This document shows positions 1 through 8,786 of a stretch of 64,000 nucleotides of DNA, piece after piece. The DNA is from Deltaproteobacteria bacterium (GTDB lineage Bacteria; Myxococcota_A; UBA9042; PHBI01; JACKFB01). Location: positions 186,001-250,000 of the forward strand of contig JACKFB010000001.1 of the NCBI GenBank assembly GCA_020632695.1, given 5' to 3'. The stretch's first letter is position 1. Every line of letters starts with the position of its first letter. The notes beneath the pieces are model-generated. The model was not told the origin of the DNA. It did no database searches and saw only the letters and a program-made list of their open reading frames with translations. Made by a program: the position numbers and the translations under genes.

Positions 1-61
1 CGTCGGTCGGCCCGTGCCCGGGCCGGTGCTCCCCGGACCTCTCCTGGCTCGGCTGGCTCAT
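1..61 (-). CDS. possible start of a gene running off the left edge
   Basis: An ATG at 61-59 opens a minus-strand frame that stays open to the window edge for 20 codons (M-S-Q-P-S-Q-E-R-S-G...). It lies 113 bases downstream of the acyl carrier protein stop, in the same direction, so it could be the next gene of that operon. There is only a weak GAGG upstream and too little protein to recognise. The 112 bases between it and the ACP gene hold nothing I can support. Confidence 0.25.
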   Translation of the reverse strand, partial: MSQPSQERSGEHRPGHGPTD

Positions 62-173
62 GGGGCCTCGGGGGCACGACGGCAGCCGCACGCGGCGGGC
101 GCGCGCCTGCCCGGTCCGGTCGCGTGGCCACCGTGCAGGGGCCCGAGCACCCTCGCGCGGCGCGGGCGCGCGG

Positions 174-476
174 TCATCCCGCTTCGGACGCTGCGGCTTC
201 TGCGGCGGCGGCGTTCTTCGCCTGACCGGCGCGCACGAAGGCCGCCAGGCTCGCCACCGAGTGGAAGTTCTGGCGGTTGTTCTCGTCGTCCGCCGAGGTG
301 CGCACGCCGAACTTCTTGTGGATCGCCATCGCCAGCTCGAGCGCGTCGATGGAGTCGAGGCCCAACCCCTCTACGAAGAGCGGCTCGTCGGTCTTGATGT
401 CCTCGGGATTCACATCCTCGAGCATCAGCGCATCCACGATGAGCTGCTTCAGTTCGGTCTCGAGCGTGTCCTGCAT
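174..476 (-). CDS. acyl carrier protein
   Basis: A 100-residue acyl carrier protein. Ser42 lies in the G-L-D-S-I-D-A-L motif, the site where a holo-ACP synthase attaches 4'-phosphopantetheine; the four-helix layout and acidic helix 2 are typical. Residues beyond about 80 form an Ala/Lys/Glu-rich tail, a little longer than FabD-pathway ACPs. It follows the acyltransferase gene by 9 bases and lies in a cluster with ketosynthases, a ketoreductase and a hotdog dehydratase, so it most likely carries the growing chain of a polyene-like product rather than serving general fatty acid synthesis. Family certain, pathway inferred. Confidence 0.93.
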   Translation of the reverse strand: MQDTLETELKQLIVDALMLEDVNPEDIKTDEPLFVEGLGLDSIDALELAMAIHKKFGVRTSADDENNRQNFHSVASLAAFVRAGQAKNAAAAEAAASEAG

Positions 477-485
477 CCTCTTCTC

Positions 486-1364
486 CTAGCGGCCGTCGGC
501 GCGCGGCGGCGCGATCGACGCGTCCTGGTCCAGCGCCAGCCCTCGAAGGCGCCTCTCGATGGCCTGGAGCATCCCACGGCTGTCGTACCCGAAGTCGGCC
601 GGATCCACCGGATCCAGGACGTCGAGGGTCAGCACGGGGCGCTGGGCAGGCGGGCGCAACAAGGGCACTTCCTTGGAAATCCACACGGGCCGGCACCGGA
701 TGACGACGGGCACGACGGGCACGCGGGCGCGGCAGGCTATCTCAAACGCGCTCCTTCGGAAAGGACGGAGATCGCCTGGCGGGGAACGCGAGCCCTCCGG
801 GAACATCATCAGGCGGAAGCCGTCGTTCAGGCGCGCGACGCCCGCCTCCACCACGCGCGCGGCGTCCAGCGGGTTGCCGCGGCCGCCCTCCAGGTGGCGC
901 GCCCCCTCGACCAGAGGCCGCAGCCACGCCTTGCGGTAGAGGTCGGCCCGCACCACCGCGCACAGATCGGTCACCGACGCGAAGAGCGCCGAGCTGTCGG
1001 GCAGGGTCGGGTGGTTGGCCACGATCACGAAGGGACCGTCGGGGAAGCGCCCGCGCAGCGAGCGGTGATCGAACTCGAGCAGCCCGCACCAGCGCAGCAC
1101 GTCGTGCATCAGCCCGAAGGCGCGCCGCACGATGGCCTGCACGCGACGCCCGCGGCGATTGGGGTCGCGGGTCGGCAGCATCAGCCACGCCATGAAGAGC
1201 GCGTAGCCGAAGGGCGCCATCACCGTGTAGACGGCCACCACGCAGGTCGCCAGGGCCGTGCGCCAGAGCTGCCCGGGGTTGCGCCAGCGATGGCGTGCTT
1301 CGCCCGGCGAGGGATCAGCGACCGGCTCCGGGTGCGCGGCTCGATGACCCGCTTCGTTCGACAT
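486..1364 (-). CDS. PlsC-type 1-acylglycerol-phosphate/lipid acyltransferase family protein
   Basis: A 292-residue membrane-associated acyltransferase that transfers an acyl chain from an acyl-ACP or acyl-CoA to a glycerolipid-like acceptor. A hydrophobic segment near residues 35-60 anchors it. The family's catalytic motif NHPTLPD (His118, Asp123) and the acceptor-binding motif PEGSRS near 187 are both visible. The frame is open 35 codons further upstream, but the ATG at 1364 starts where the sequence becomes protein-like, so I chose it. It sits 9 bases before the ACP gene and diverges from the FAD-enzyme operon. In aryl polyene and xanthomonadin clusters such acyltransferases couple the finished chain to a lipid; that role here is inference. 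Confidence 0.85.
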   Translation of the reverse strand: MSNEAGHRAAHPEPVADPSPGEARHRWRNPGQLWRTALATCVVAVYTVMAPFGYALFMAWLMLPTRDPNRRGRRVQAIVRRAFGLMHDVLRWCGLLEFDHRSLRGRFPDGPFVIVANHPTLPDSSALFASVTDLCAVVRADLYRKAWLRPLVEGARHLEGGRGNPLDAARVVEAGVARLNDGFRLMMFPEGSRSPPGDLRPFRRSAFEIACRARVPVVPVVIRCRPVWISKEVPLLRPPAQRPVLTLDVLDPVDPADFGYDSRGMLQAIERRLRGLALDQDASIAPPRADGR

Positions 1365-1473
1365 GCGGGCGAGTCTACCGAGGGCCGTCGCGCCGGGCAA
1401 CGTGGCCCACGGCCGCCCGCGGCTCGCCAGTGCGCCGCCGGATTGCGCTGGTACGTTGGCCGGATTCATCGTC

Positions 1474-1530
1474 TATACTCCGCCCCCGCGCCGACCCCGG
1501 GCGCGTCACTGGCATCGGGACGTGGAGGAA
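1474..1530 (+). promoter_or_regulatory. likely promoter -10 box and ribosome binding site of the FAD enzyme/methyltransferase operon
   Basis: The 169-base divergent gap holds TATACT at 1474-1479, a good -10 hexamer, with only poor -35 candidates at standard spacing. A strong Shine-Dalgarno sequence GGAGGAA at 1524-1530 sits just before the ATG at 1534 and decides that start over the longer open frame upstream. Confidence 0.45.
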
Positions 1531-1533
1531 GTG

Positions 1534-3321
1534 ATGGGCTCGAGCGCTCTCGCACAGGCGGACGGCAGGTCCTTCGATGTGGTCATCTGCGGCGGCGGGC
1601 TCGCCGGGCTGACCCTGGCGCGGCAGCTCCGACGCGAGCTCCCCGACCTGTCGGTGGCGCTGATCGAGCGCACCGCCCGGCCGCTGCCCGACGCCTGCCA
1701 CAAGGTGGGCGAGTCCAGCGTCGAGCTCGGCTCGCAGTACCTCGAGCGCCTCGGCCTGCGCGACTACCTCCACGCGAACCACCTGCTGAAGTTCGGCCTG
1801 CGCTTCTTCCCGGGCGGCGGCCACATGCCGCTGGAGCAGCGCACCGAGCTCGGGCCGGCGAACGACCCGATCATGCCCTCGTACCAGCTCGACCGCGGCC
1901 GGCTCGAGAACGACCTGCGCGACATGGACGCGGCCGACGGCGTCGTGATGCTCGAGGGCGTCACCGTCCGCGACATCGCCCTCGGCGAGGGCGGCGCCCC
2001 GCACACCATCACCGCCGAGTCGGGCGAGGCCCGCGCCACGCTGAGCGCCGGCTGGGTGGTGGACGCCACGGGCCGCAACGCGCTCTTGCGCAAGCGCCTC
2101 AAGCTCAAGCGCGGCAACGCCCACGACGCCAACGCCGGCTGGTTCCGCATCGAGGGCCGCTTCGACGTGGCCTCGCTGGTCCCCCGGACCGCCCACGACT
2201 GGCACTCGGCCCCCTTCGCGCCCAAGCGGTGGCTCTCCACCGTCCACCTCATGGGCGAGGGCTACTGGGTGTGGCTCATCCCGCTGTCCAGCGGCAAGAC
2301 CAGCGTCGGCGTCGTCGTCCACGACTCCGTCCACGGCTTCGACTCGGTGCGCAGCCTGGAGCGCTGCCTGGACTTCATCCGCGCCCACGAGCCCCTGCTG
2401 GCCGACGCGCTCGACGGCGCGGAGATCCTCGATTTCCTCTGCCTCAACGGCTACAGCCACCAGGTCGCCCGCTGCTGGTCGCCCGATCGCTGGGCGCTGG
2501 TGGGCGAGGCCGGCGCCTTCGTCGACCCGCTCTACAGCCCCGGCACCGACTTCATCGCCTTCGCCAACAGCTTCACCACCGAGCTGATGCGCTTCGATCG
2601 CGCTGGCGGCGATCTGCACGACCGGGTGCGCGAGCTGAACATCCAGTACCGCTCGCTGGTCTCCGGGGCCACCGGCATCTTCCGTCACGCGGCCCCGGTC
2701 TACGGCCACGCGCGCGCCATGGCGGCCAAGATCTACTGGGACAACTTCAGCTACTGGTGCTTCCCCTGCCAGTACTTCCTCCAGGACATCTACCGCCTCT
2801 CCGGCGCCGAGCACGAGGCCTTCGGGCAGGTGGGCGCGCGCTACGTGGAGCTGTCCGACTACGCGCAGGTCCTCGTGAGCACCTGGGCGCGCATGTGCCC
2901 CGAGCCGCCCGAGGGCGGCTTCATCGGGATGCCCCAGTACCCGTCGGCGCTGGTGGACGTCCACCTCGAGCTGGCGGACAAGCGCACCCCCGACGAGACG
3001 ATGGTGCACATGAAGCGGCGGCTGGCGGAGGCGGAGCAGATCGTCGCCGAGCTGCTCATCCGCATCGTGCTGGAGCTCGGGCCCGAGCGCGGGCGCGAGT
3101 TCATGGAGAGCGCCGGCGTGGCCGAGTGGGACCTGAGCATCGCGCCGGGCCGCTTCGAGGCGGAGTCGCTGGCCGGGCGCCCGCGCCGCCGCGCCCTGCC
3201 GGCGATCACCGTCGACCTCGAGCGCAACCTCGGCCCCATCCGCTACCACGCCGAGCGTGAGGCGGCGATGCGGCTGCTGGGTCACCGCGGCTCGAAGGAC
3301 GGCGAGGCAGCGGTCGCGTGA
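1534..3321 (+). CDS. FAD-dependent halogenase-like oxidoreductase
   Basis: A 595-residue flavoprotein of the flavin-dependent halogenase/oxidoreductase superfamily. The FAD dinucleotide motif C-G-G-G-L-A-G is at residues 19-25, K-V-G-E-S-S follows near 58-63, and the halogenase-family motif W-x-W-x-I-P occurs as WVWLIP at 245-250. Lys86 lies in K-F-G-L-R-F, where CmlS-type halogenases keep a catalytic lysine; that alignment is by eye. A P-G-T-D-F-I-A-F motif closes the FAD fold. It is longer than usual (halogenases are about 500), with an extra C-terminal region. Its TGA overlaps the GTG of the methyltransferase. Xanthomonadin clusters contain a halogenase-like enzyme, so halogenation or oxidation of an aryl head group is plausible but unproven. 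Confidence 0.85.
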   Translation: MGSSALAQADGRSFDVVICGGGLAGLTLARQLRRELPDLSVALIERTARPLPDACHKVGESSVELGSQYLERLGLRDYLHANHLLKFGLRFFPGGGHMPLEQRTELGPANDPIMPSYQLDRGRLENDLRDMDAADGVVMLEGVTVRDIALGEGGAPHTITAESGEARATLSAGWVVDATGRNALLRKRLKLKRGNAHDANAGWFRIEGRFDVASLVPRTAHDWHSAPFAPKRWLSTVHLMGEGYWVWLIPLSSGKTSVGVVVHDSVHGFDSVRSLERCLDFIRAHEPLLADALDGAEILDFLCLNGYSHQVARCWSPDRWALVGEAGAFVDPLYSPGTDFIAFANSFTTELMRFDRAGGDLHDRVRELNIQYRSLVSGATGIFRHAAPVYGHARAMAAKIYWDNFSYWCFPCQYFLQDIYRLSGAEHEAFGQVGARYVELSDYAQVLVSTWARMCPEPPEGGFIGMPQYPSALVDVHLELADKRTPDETMVHMKRRLAEAEQIVAELLIRIVLELGPERGREFMESAGVAEWDLSIAPGRFEAESLAGRPRRRALPAITVDLERNLGPIRYHAEREAAMRLLGHRGSKDGEAAVA

Positions 3322-4337
3322 CCGGGCGCCCCGGCGACGACGAGGACGCCGCCGCGCGGGTGATGGAGATGTTGGGGGGCAAGTGGATGACCCAGATGGT
3401 CTCCACGGCGGCCTCGCTGGGCATCCCGGACGCGCTGGCCGACGCTCCCCTGGGCACCGACGCGCTGGCCGAGGCCCTCGGCTGCCACGCGCCCTCGCTG
3501 GGGCGCCTGCTGCGCGCGATGGCCGGCGGCGGGCTGGTCGAGGAGGATCTCGATGGCCGCTTCGCCCTCACGGCGCTGGGGGCGCAGCTCCGGCGCGGCG
3601 CCCTGGGCGAGCTGGCGATCTTCGTCGGCTCCGACACCCAGTGGCGACCCTGGTCGGCCCTGGGCGAGACGATCCGCACCGGCCAGCCGGCCTTCGACCG
3701 CGTCCATGATCGCAGCCTCTACGAGCATCTGGAGGCCCACCCGGCCGACGCCGCCATCTACGACGCGGCGGTCGACGCCTTCACCCGCCACCAGGCCCGC
3801 GCCCTGGCCGCCTCCTACGACTTCGGCGCGATCGGGACGCTGGTCGACGTGGGCGGTGGGCGCGGGACCCTGCTGGTCGAGCTGCTGAGCCGCTTCGAGG
3901 GCCTGCGCGGCGTGCTCTTCGACCTGCCCCACGTGGCCTCGGCGGCGCGCGCGCACCTGGCCGACCGTGGGCTGGCCGACCGCGTGCGCGTCGTGGGCGG
4001 CGACTTCTTCGAGGCCGTCCCAGAAGGCGCCGACGCCTACGTGCTCAAGCACGTGCTGCACAACTGGGACGACGCGCACGCCACGCAGATCCTGGCCCGC
4101 TGCGCCGACGCCATGGCGCCCGGCGGCGTCGTGATGGTGGTCGAGAGCGTGGTGCTGCCGGGAAATCGCCCGGACGCGACGCGCCTTCTGGACCTCGAGA
4201 TGCTGGTGCTGACCCACGGCGGCCGCGAGCGCACGAAGCCGGAGCTGCGCCACCTCTTCCACGAGGCCGGCCTGCGCTTGCGCCAGGGCCTGCCGCTGGC
4301 CGAGGGCGTGCGCCTGCTGGTCGGCGCGCGCCGCTGA
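3318..4337 (+). CDS. SAM-dependent O-methyltransferase (COMT/acetylserotonin OMT type)
   Basis: A 339-residue class I methyltransferase of the plant-COMT-like family (PF00891 type). An N-terminal winged-helix dimerisation region (about 15-90) precedes the SAM-binding loop L-V-D-V-G-G-G-R-G near residue 176. The family's catalytic histidine is in V-L-H-N-W-D-D near 248. It starts with GTG overlapping the FAD-enzyme stop (GTGA), so the two are translationally coupled. It converges on the hotdog gene with a 33-base gap. O-methylation of a hydroxyaryl terminus would fit an aryl polyene-like product; the substrate cannot be read from sequence. Confidence 0.88.
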   Translation: MTGRPGDDEDAAARVMEMLGGKWMTQMVSTAASLGIPDALADAPLGTDALAEALGCHAPSLGRLLRAMAGGGLVEEDLDGRFALTALGAQLRRGALGELAIFVGSDTQWRPWSALGETIRTGQPAFDRVHDRSLYEHLEAHPADAAIYDAAVDAFTRHQARALAASYDFGAIGTLVDVGGGRGTLLVELLSRFEGLRGVLFDLPHVASAARAHLADRGLADRVRVVGGDFFEAVPEGADAYVLKHVLHNWDDAHATQILARCADAMAPGGVVMVVESVVLPGNRPDATRLLDLEMLVLTHGGRERTKPELRHLFHEAGLRLRQGLPLAEGVRLLVGARR

Positions 4338-4370
4338 CCCGCCGAGGGCCCGCGGCACCTCCACCGGCTC

Positions 4371-4802
4371 TCAGTCGGGCGGCGCCTCGGCGTGGTAGAG
4401 CGTGAGCAGCGAGGTGGCCACCAGGTCCTCGCCGTCGGCGACCTCGCACTCGAAGTGGCTCAGCATCTCGTTGCCGCGTACGCGCCTGGCCGAGATGACC
4501 AGCCGCGTCCCCACCGGCACCCAGGGCCGCAGGATGTCGAGGCGCCGGCACCCGATGATGACGCCCACCCGCACGGCGCCGCCGCCGGTGAAGGCCTCGT
4601 AGCCCAGGCACGCCGCCACGGTCTGCGCCATCGTCTCGATGCCGACCACCGCGTGGACCCGCCCCTCGCGCACGAAGGGCGCCCCCTCGCGCACGGTCAG
4701 CTCGCAGCGTGCCTCGCCGGGCGCCCAGTCCAGCATCCGGTCGATGAGGATCATCGGCGGCGCGTGCGGCACCAGCTCGGATATCGGAGGCCAGGTGCTC
4801 AC
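4371..4802 (-). CDS. hotdog-fold 3-hydroxyacyl-ACP dehydratase-like protein (FabA/FabZ family)
   Basis: A 143-residue single hotdog domain. The N-terminal L-V-P-H-A-P-P-M-I-L-I-D and the central helix region G-I-E-T-M-A-Q-T are typical of the FabA/FabZ-like dehydratases (ApeP-like) of aryl polyene clusters. The usual catalytic His is present in PHAPPM; the matching acidic residue is Glu in G-I-E-T-M. GTG start at 4802 overlaps the stop of the upstream ketosynthase-like gene, making it the last gene of the coupled minus-strand operon. Expected role: dehydration of 3-hydroxyacyl-ACP to build conjugated double bonds. Confidence 0.8.
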   Translation of the reverse strand: MSTWPPISELVPHAPPMILIDRMLDWAPGEARCELTVREGAPFVREGRVHAVVGIETMAQTVAACLGYEAFTGGGAVRVGVIIGCRRLDILRPWVPVGTRLVISARRVRGNEMLSHFECEVADGEDLVATSLLTLYHAEAPPD

Positions 4803-5578
4803 TGGCAGGGTCCCAGCAGCTCCACGCAGCGGCCGCTGCCCTCGCCGCGGTCCAGCCGCAACACGCCGGTCTGGCCTCGCAGCGCGGCGTCGGCCAGGTC
4901 GAGCAGGCCCATCTGCGGGTTGCGCGCCAGAGCGTCGCTGACGGCCGCCCCGGGCAGGGTGGGCTCGCCGACGAAGGGGCCCCGGAACCGCGCCAGGCAA
5001 GGGCCGTCCGTGCCGGCAGGCGTCACGGCCAGGGCGATGGCCAGCGCCTCGAAGCGCTCGGGCTCGGGGACCAGGTGCGGCGGGGCCGCCTCGTCGGCGC
5101 ACACGATCAGCACCGGCTCGCCCCGCGTCAGCACCAGCGCCAGCGCCTCCACCAGGGCCATGGCCGGGGTGTCGTGGTCGGCCGCGATCGACGTGGTGAA
5201 GCCGCGGTTCCCGGCGGCGATGGAGATCACGCCCGCCGCGGCGTTGTGTACGCTCAGCGCGAAGCCCATGGGCGAGAGCTCGCCGTTCTCGCGCCACATC
5301 TGGTCGAGCAGGCCGATCATCGTGGAGGCCTCGCCCAGCGCCGAGCCGAACACCGTCGGCGCCGTCGCGAGCTCCACGCCGGAGGCCATGGCTGCCTGGC
5401 TGGCGACCTCGGCCAGCGCGCGGGTCAGCAGGCTGGCCCGGCGGCGCGCCCGCGGCTCGATCCACAGCGCGCTCGGCGGTGGGGCGGCGGGGTCGGCCAC
5501 GCCTCCGACCCAGTCCACGGCGCTCGAGTAGCCCGGGGTCCAGAGGCCGACGCCGGCGATGCAGAGCGTGTCACTCAC
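4799..5578 (-). CDS. short ketosynthase-like protein (chain-length-factor type)
   Basis: A 259-residue protein related to the N-terminal half of beta-ketoacyl-ACP synthases (Ketoacyl-synt_2-like). It shows the thiolase-fold start I-A-G-V-G-L-W-T-P-G and a region with S-A-L-G-E-A-S-T, but the usual nucleophile cysteine is replaced: the segment reads S-V-H-N-A-A-A-G. Lack of Cys and the half-length suggest a non-condensing chain-length factor partner of the full-length ketosynthase encoded just upstream, as in aryl polyene clusters. GTG start at 5578 overlaps the preceding stop (GTGA), and its own stop overlaps the next GTG. No function is proven. Confidence 0.78.
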   Translation of the reverse strand: MSDTLCIAGVGLWTPGYSSAVDWVGGVADPAAPPPSALWIEPRARRRASLLTRALAEVASQAAMASGVELATAPTVFGSALGEASTMIGLLDQMWRENGELSPMGFALSVHNAAAGVISIAAGNRGFTTSIAADHDTPAMALVEALALVLTRGEPVLIVCADEAAPPHLVPEPERFEALAIALAVTPAGTDGPCLARFRGPFVGEPTLPGAAVSDALARNPQMGLLDLADAALRGQTGVLRLDRGEGSGRCVELLGPCQ

Positions 5579-6741
5579 GGCGCGCTCACCAGGACGGACG
5601 TGTTGTTGCCGCCGAACGCGAAGCTGTTGCTCAGCACGTGGCGGAAGCGGCCGCGGGTCGTGGTCAGCGGGACCTGGACCTCGATCCGCGCGTCCAGCGG
5701 CGCCGCGCCCAGCGAGCCGGGGATGAAGCCCTCCTCGATGGCCATCACCGCCATCGCCGCCTCGGTGGAGCCGGCCGCGCCCAGGGTGTGCCCCGTGTAG
5801 CCCTTGGTCGAGACCACCGGCACCTGGGCCCCGAAGATCCCGGCGATCGCCTTGCTCTCCGCGATGTCGTTGAGCGGCGTCCCGGTGCCGTGGGCGTTGA
5901 TGTGGTCGATGTCCTCGGCGGCGAGGCCGGCCTGCGCGAGCGCCTGGGTCATCGCCTCGGTGGCGCCGCGGCCCTCGGGGTGGGGCGCGCTGATGTGGTA
6001 GGCGTCCGAGGTCTCGCCGACGCCCGCCAGCAGGGCCCGGGCGTCGCCGCGCCGCTCGAGGAGCAGCAGCGCGCCGCCCTCGCCGATGCTGATGCCGTCG
6101 CGGCCCTCGCCGAAGGGGCGGCAGGCGCCGTCCGACAGCGCTCCCAGCCCGCGAAAGCCCATGAGCGTCATCGCGCACAGGGTGTCGACGCCGCCGGTGA
6201 TGACCGCGTCGGCCAGGTCGGCTTCGATGAGGCGGGAGGCCGAGGCCAGGGTCTTGGCGCTGGACGTGCAGGCCGTCGAGACCACCCAGGAGGGGCCGGC
6301 GGCGCCGGTGAGGCCGTGCACCACGTGCAGCAGGGCCCCATAGGTGTGCTGGCGGCGGAAGTCGTACTCGGCGGGCATGACGCCGTGCTCGACGAAGTAG
6401 CCGTAGGCGCGCTCGGTGGACTCGGCGCCGGCGGTGCTGGTGCCCAGGACGATGGCGATGCGCTCGGGGCGCCAGCGCGCGCGCGCGGCGGTCAGGGGGC
6501 CGTCCAGCTCGGCGATCAGCAGCCCCACCATGCGCGCGATCCGCGTCGACCAGGGGCTCAGCGCGCCGGTCAGCGGCTCCAGCTCGCGCGGCATGGCGCC
6601 CACGGCCGTCGGGAAGGACACCGCCACCGGCGAGGGGCCCAGACCGGACCGGCCGGCCTCGAGCGCGTCCCGCACCGCCGCGCGCCCGATGCCGAGCGCG
6701 TTGCAGAGGCTGTATCCGGTGATGGGGAGGGGCTCTTTCAT
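5575..6741 (-). CDS. beta-ketoacyl-ACP synthase (FabB/FabF/ApeO type)
   Basis: A 388-residue condensing enzyme with the complete Cys-His-His triad: Cys158 in S-T-A-C-T-S-S-A, His284 in N-A-H-G-T-G-T-P and His318 in G-Y-T-G-H-T-L-G. It carries out decarboxylative Claisen condensation of malonyl-ACP with an acyl-ACP. The ATG at 6741 (M-K-E-P) is preferred over one 10 codons upstream because it begins the conserved I-T-G-Y strand. It lies in the coupled operon between a FAD enzyme and the chain-length-factor-like protein, its probable heterodimer partner. Confidence 0.92.
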   Translation of the reverse strand: MKEPLPITGYSLCNALGIGRAAVRDALEAGRSGLGPSPVAVSFPTAVGAMPRELEPLTGALSPWSTRIARMVGLLIAELDGPLTAARARWRPERIAIVLGTSTAGAESTERAYGYFVEHGVMPAEYDFRRQHTYGALLHVVHGLTGAAGPSWVVSTACTSSAKTLASASRLIEADLADAVITGGVDTLCAMTLMGFRGLGALSDGACRPFGEGRDGISIGEGGALLLLERRGDARALLAGVGETSDAYHISAPHPEGRGATEAMTQALAQAGLAAEDIDHINAHGTGTPLNDIAESKAIAGIFGAQVPVVSTKGYTGHTLGAAGSTEAAMAVMAIEEGFIPGSLGAAPLDARIEVQVPLTTTRGRFRHVLSNSFAFGGNNTSVLVSAP

Positions 6742-6879
6742 CGTCCGCCGGCCCAAGGGGCCGCGGAACATAGCAGAAGGCGCCGAAGACCAGCAATCGC
6801 CGCTCCGACTCCCGCCAGGGGGGGCTGCCTGCGCCTGCGGTCCGCACGGCTGCCTTCGCTGCCGAGCGGCCCGGGGGGA

Positions 6880-8064
6880 TCACCGCCGCTGGCGGGCCTC
6901 GAGGAGCATGCGCTGGAAGGGGTTGTCCTCGCGCCACACGTCGCCCGTCAGCACGCTGGTGACGCCGGCCACCATGGGGCCGTCGGCGGGGGCGTCCAGG
7001 AGGAAGTGCTCGATGAAGCGGGTGTTGTAGAAGCGGTGGATGAGGGCGGCGAAGGTGCGGTAGCCGCGCTCCATGTGGTCGGAGAGCGGCGCCATGGCGT
7101 CGTCGGCGGCCTCGCTCCCGTCGGCCAGGCGCTCGGAGAGGGCGCGGGCCAGGCGCGCGCCGGAGACCAGCGCCAGCGAGACGCCCGACGAGAAGACCGG
7201 GTCCAGGAAGCAGGAGGCGTCGCCGATGCAGGCGTAGCGCGCACCGTGCGGGGCCGTGTTGCGGAAGCTGAAGTTGCCGATGACCCGGGTCTGGCCGCGC
7301 TCGGCGCCCGCGGTGAGGCGGCGGGTGAGCGGCGAGTCCTGGAGCAGCGCGTCCAGGAGCCCCTGCTCCATCGTCGCCTCGCGGCTGACCACGCCGACGC
7401 TGAGGCGCTCGCCGGGCAGCGGGATGAGCCAGGCCCAGCCGTCCTCGCGGATCAGCACCTGGATCTCGCCGCCCGGGCCGATCTCCTGGACCGCGGCGTC
7501 GCTGAGGCCCTCGAAGTGGGTGAACACCGCCGCCTTCCCGAAGGCCTTGTAGGGCGACACCGTGCGCCCGCGCCGCGCCAGCAGCCGATCCTGCCCGGTG
7601 GCGTCCACCAGGTAACGCCCGCGCTCGCTGCCCGAGTCGCAGCGCACCTGCACGCCGTCGGCGTCGATGGCGACCTCGCGCACGGTCTGCCCGTGCCGGA
7701 TCTCCGCCCCGGCGGCCTCGGCCCGGTCCCGCATCTGCGCGTCGAAGCCCGCGCGCACCACCTGCCAGGCGTGGCGCGGCGGGCCGGGCAGCGCCTCGCT
7801 GAAGTCGAAGCCGGCGGCGCGCCCGCTGCGCTCGTCCACGAAGCGGGCGCCAGCCTTGTGGCGGAACACCTGCGGCTCGGGGCGCACCCCCAGCTCGTCC
7901 AGAAGCGTCAGACCCAGCGGCAGCAAGGACTCGCCGATGTGGAAGCGCGGGAAGACCTCGCGCTCCAGCACCAGCACCCGGTGCCCCGCTCCGGCCAGCA
8001 GCGTGGCGGCCGTCGTCCCCGCCGGGCCGGCGCCGACGATGATGACGTCCCACCGGGCGCTCAC
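6880..8064 (-). CDS. FAD-dependent oxidoreductase of the halogenase/geranylgeranyl-reductase superfamily
   Basis: A 394-residue flavoprotein. The Rossmann FAD motif G-A-G-P-A-G is at 11-16, F-H-I-G-E-S-L-L-P at 41-49, and the W-x-W-x-I-P motif appears as WAWLIP at 210-215. Lys70 in H-K-A-G-A-R-F matches the position of the catalytic lysine of CmlS-like halogenases. C-I-G-D-A-S-C-F-L-D-P near 274-284 contacts FAD pyrophosphate. GTG start overlaps the fabG stop. It is about 200 residues shorter than the other FAD enzyme of the cluster and only distantly similar. Halogenase versus dehydrogenase/hydroxylase cannot be decided by sequence alone. About 138 bases without a gene separate it from the ketosynthase start. 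Confidence 0.85.
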   Translation of the reverse strand: MSARWDVIIVGAGPAGTTAATLLAGAGHRVLVLEREVFPRFHIGESLLPLGLTLLDELGVRPEPQVFRHKAGARFVDERSGRAAGFDFSEALPGPPRHAWQVVRAGFDAQMRDRAEAAGAEIRHGQTVREVAIDADGVQVRCDSGSERGRYLVDATGQDRLLARRGRTVSPYKAFGKAAVFTHFEGLSDAAVQEIGPGGEIQVLIREDGWAWLIPLPGERLSVGVVSREATMEQGLLDALLQDSPLTRRLTAGAERGQTRVIGNFSFRNTAPHGARYACIGDASCFLDPVFSSGVSLALVSGARLARALSERLADGSEAADDAMAPLSDHMERGYRTFAALIHRFYNTRFIEHFLLDAPADGPMVAGVTSVLTGDVWREDNPFQRMLLEARQRR

Positions 8065-8786
8065 CCGAAGCCTCCGTCGATGCCGATGACCTGGCCGGTG
8101 ATGTATCCGGCCTCGGGGCTGGCCAGGAAGCTCACCAGGGCGGCGACCTCGTCGGGCTGGCCCACGCGCCGCATGGGGATCTGCTGCAGCACCATGTCCG
8201 GGACGTCGGCGATCATCTCGGTCTCGATGAGCCCCGGCGCCACCGCGTTCACCGTCACCCGGCGCTTGGCGACCTCCATCGCCAGCGCGCGGGTGGCCCC
8301 CAGGATGCCTGCCTTGGCCGTGGCGTAGTTGACCTGGCCGCGGTTCCCGCGCGTCGCCGACATCGACGACATGCTGATGATGCGGCCGAAGCGCTGCTGC
8401 ACCATGGGCATCACCAGCGGGCGGGTCACGTTGTAGAAGCCGTCCAGGGTGGTGCGGGTGACGGCCTCCCAGGCCTCCCAGGTCATGGTCGGGAAGATGC
8501 CGTCGCGGATGATGCCGGCGTTGTTGACCAGGACGGCGATGGGCGGGCCGTCGGCGAGCAGGCCGTCGATGGCGGCGGCGCTGGCCTCGCGGTCGGCGAC
8601 GTCGAAGCGGGCCAGGCTGGCGCGGCCGCCCTCGGCCTCGATGGCCGAGCGCACCGCCTCGGCCGCCGCGTCGTCCGAGCGGTAGTTGACGATCACCTCG
8701 TAGCCGTCCCGGGCGAGGCGGCGCGCGACGGCCGCGCCGATGCCGCGGCTGCCCCCGGTGACGAGCGCCCGTCGCGCCGGGGTCAC
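8061..8786 (-). CDS. 3-oxoacyl-ACP reductase (FabG-like short-chain dehydrogenase)
   Basis: A 241-residue classical SDR. The NADP(H)-binding motif T-G-G-S-R-G-I-G is at 10-17, N-N-A-G follows near 85, the catalytic Ser sits in S-M-S-S-M-S and the Y-A-T-A-K motif supplies Tyr and Lys. It reduces 3-oxoacyl-ACP to 3-hydroxyacyl-ACP. GTG start at 8786 overlaps the antiporter stop and its own TGA overlaps the next GTG, so it is coupled on both sides. With the ketosynthase, dehydratase and ACP it gives a complete elongation cycle apart from an enoyl reductase, as expected for a polyene. Confidence 0.93.
   Translation of the reverse strand: MTPARRALVTGGSRGIGAAVARRLARDGYEVIVNYRSDDAAAEAVRSAIEAEGGRASLARFDVADREASAAAIDGLLADGPPIAVLVNNAGIIRDGIFPTMTWEAWEAVTRTTLDGFYNVTRPLVMPMVQQRFGRIISMSSMSATRGNRGQVNYATAKAGILGATRALAMEVAKRRVTVNAVAPGLIETEMIADVPDMVLQQIPMRRVGQPDEVAALVSFLASPEAGYITGQVIGIDGGFG

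Noticed and set aside
1456..1479. TTGGCC/TATACT promoter pair before the first FAD enzyme
   Set aside because: The spacer is only 12 bases, too short for a sigma70 promoter; only the -10 box is kept.
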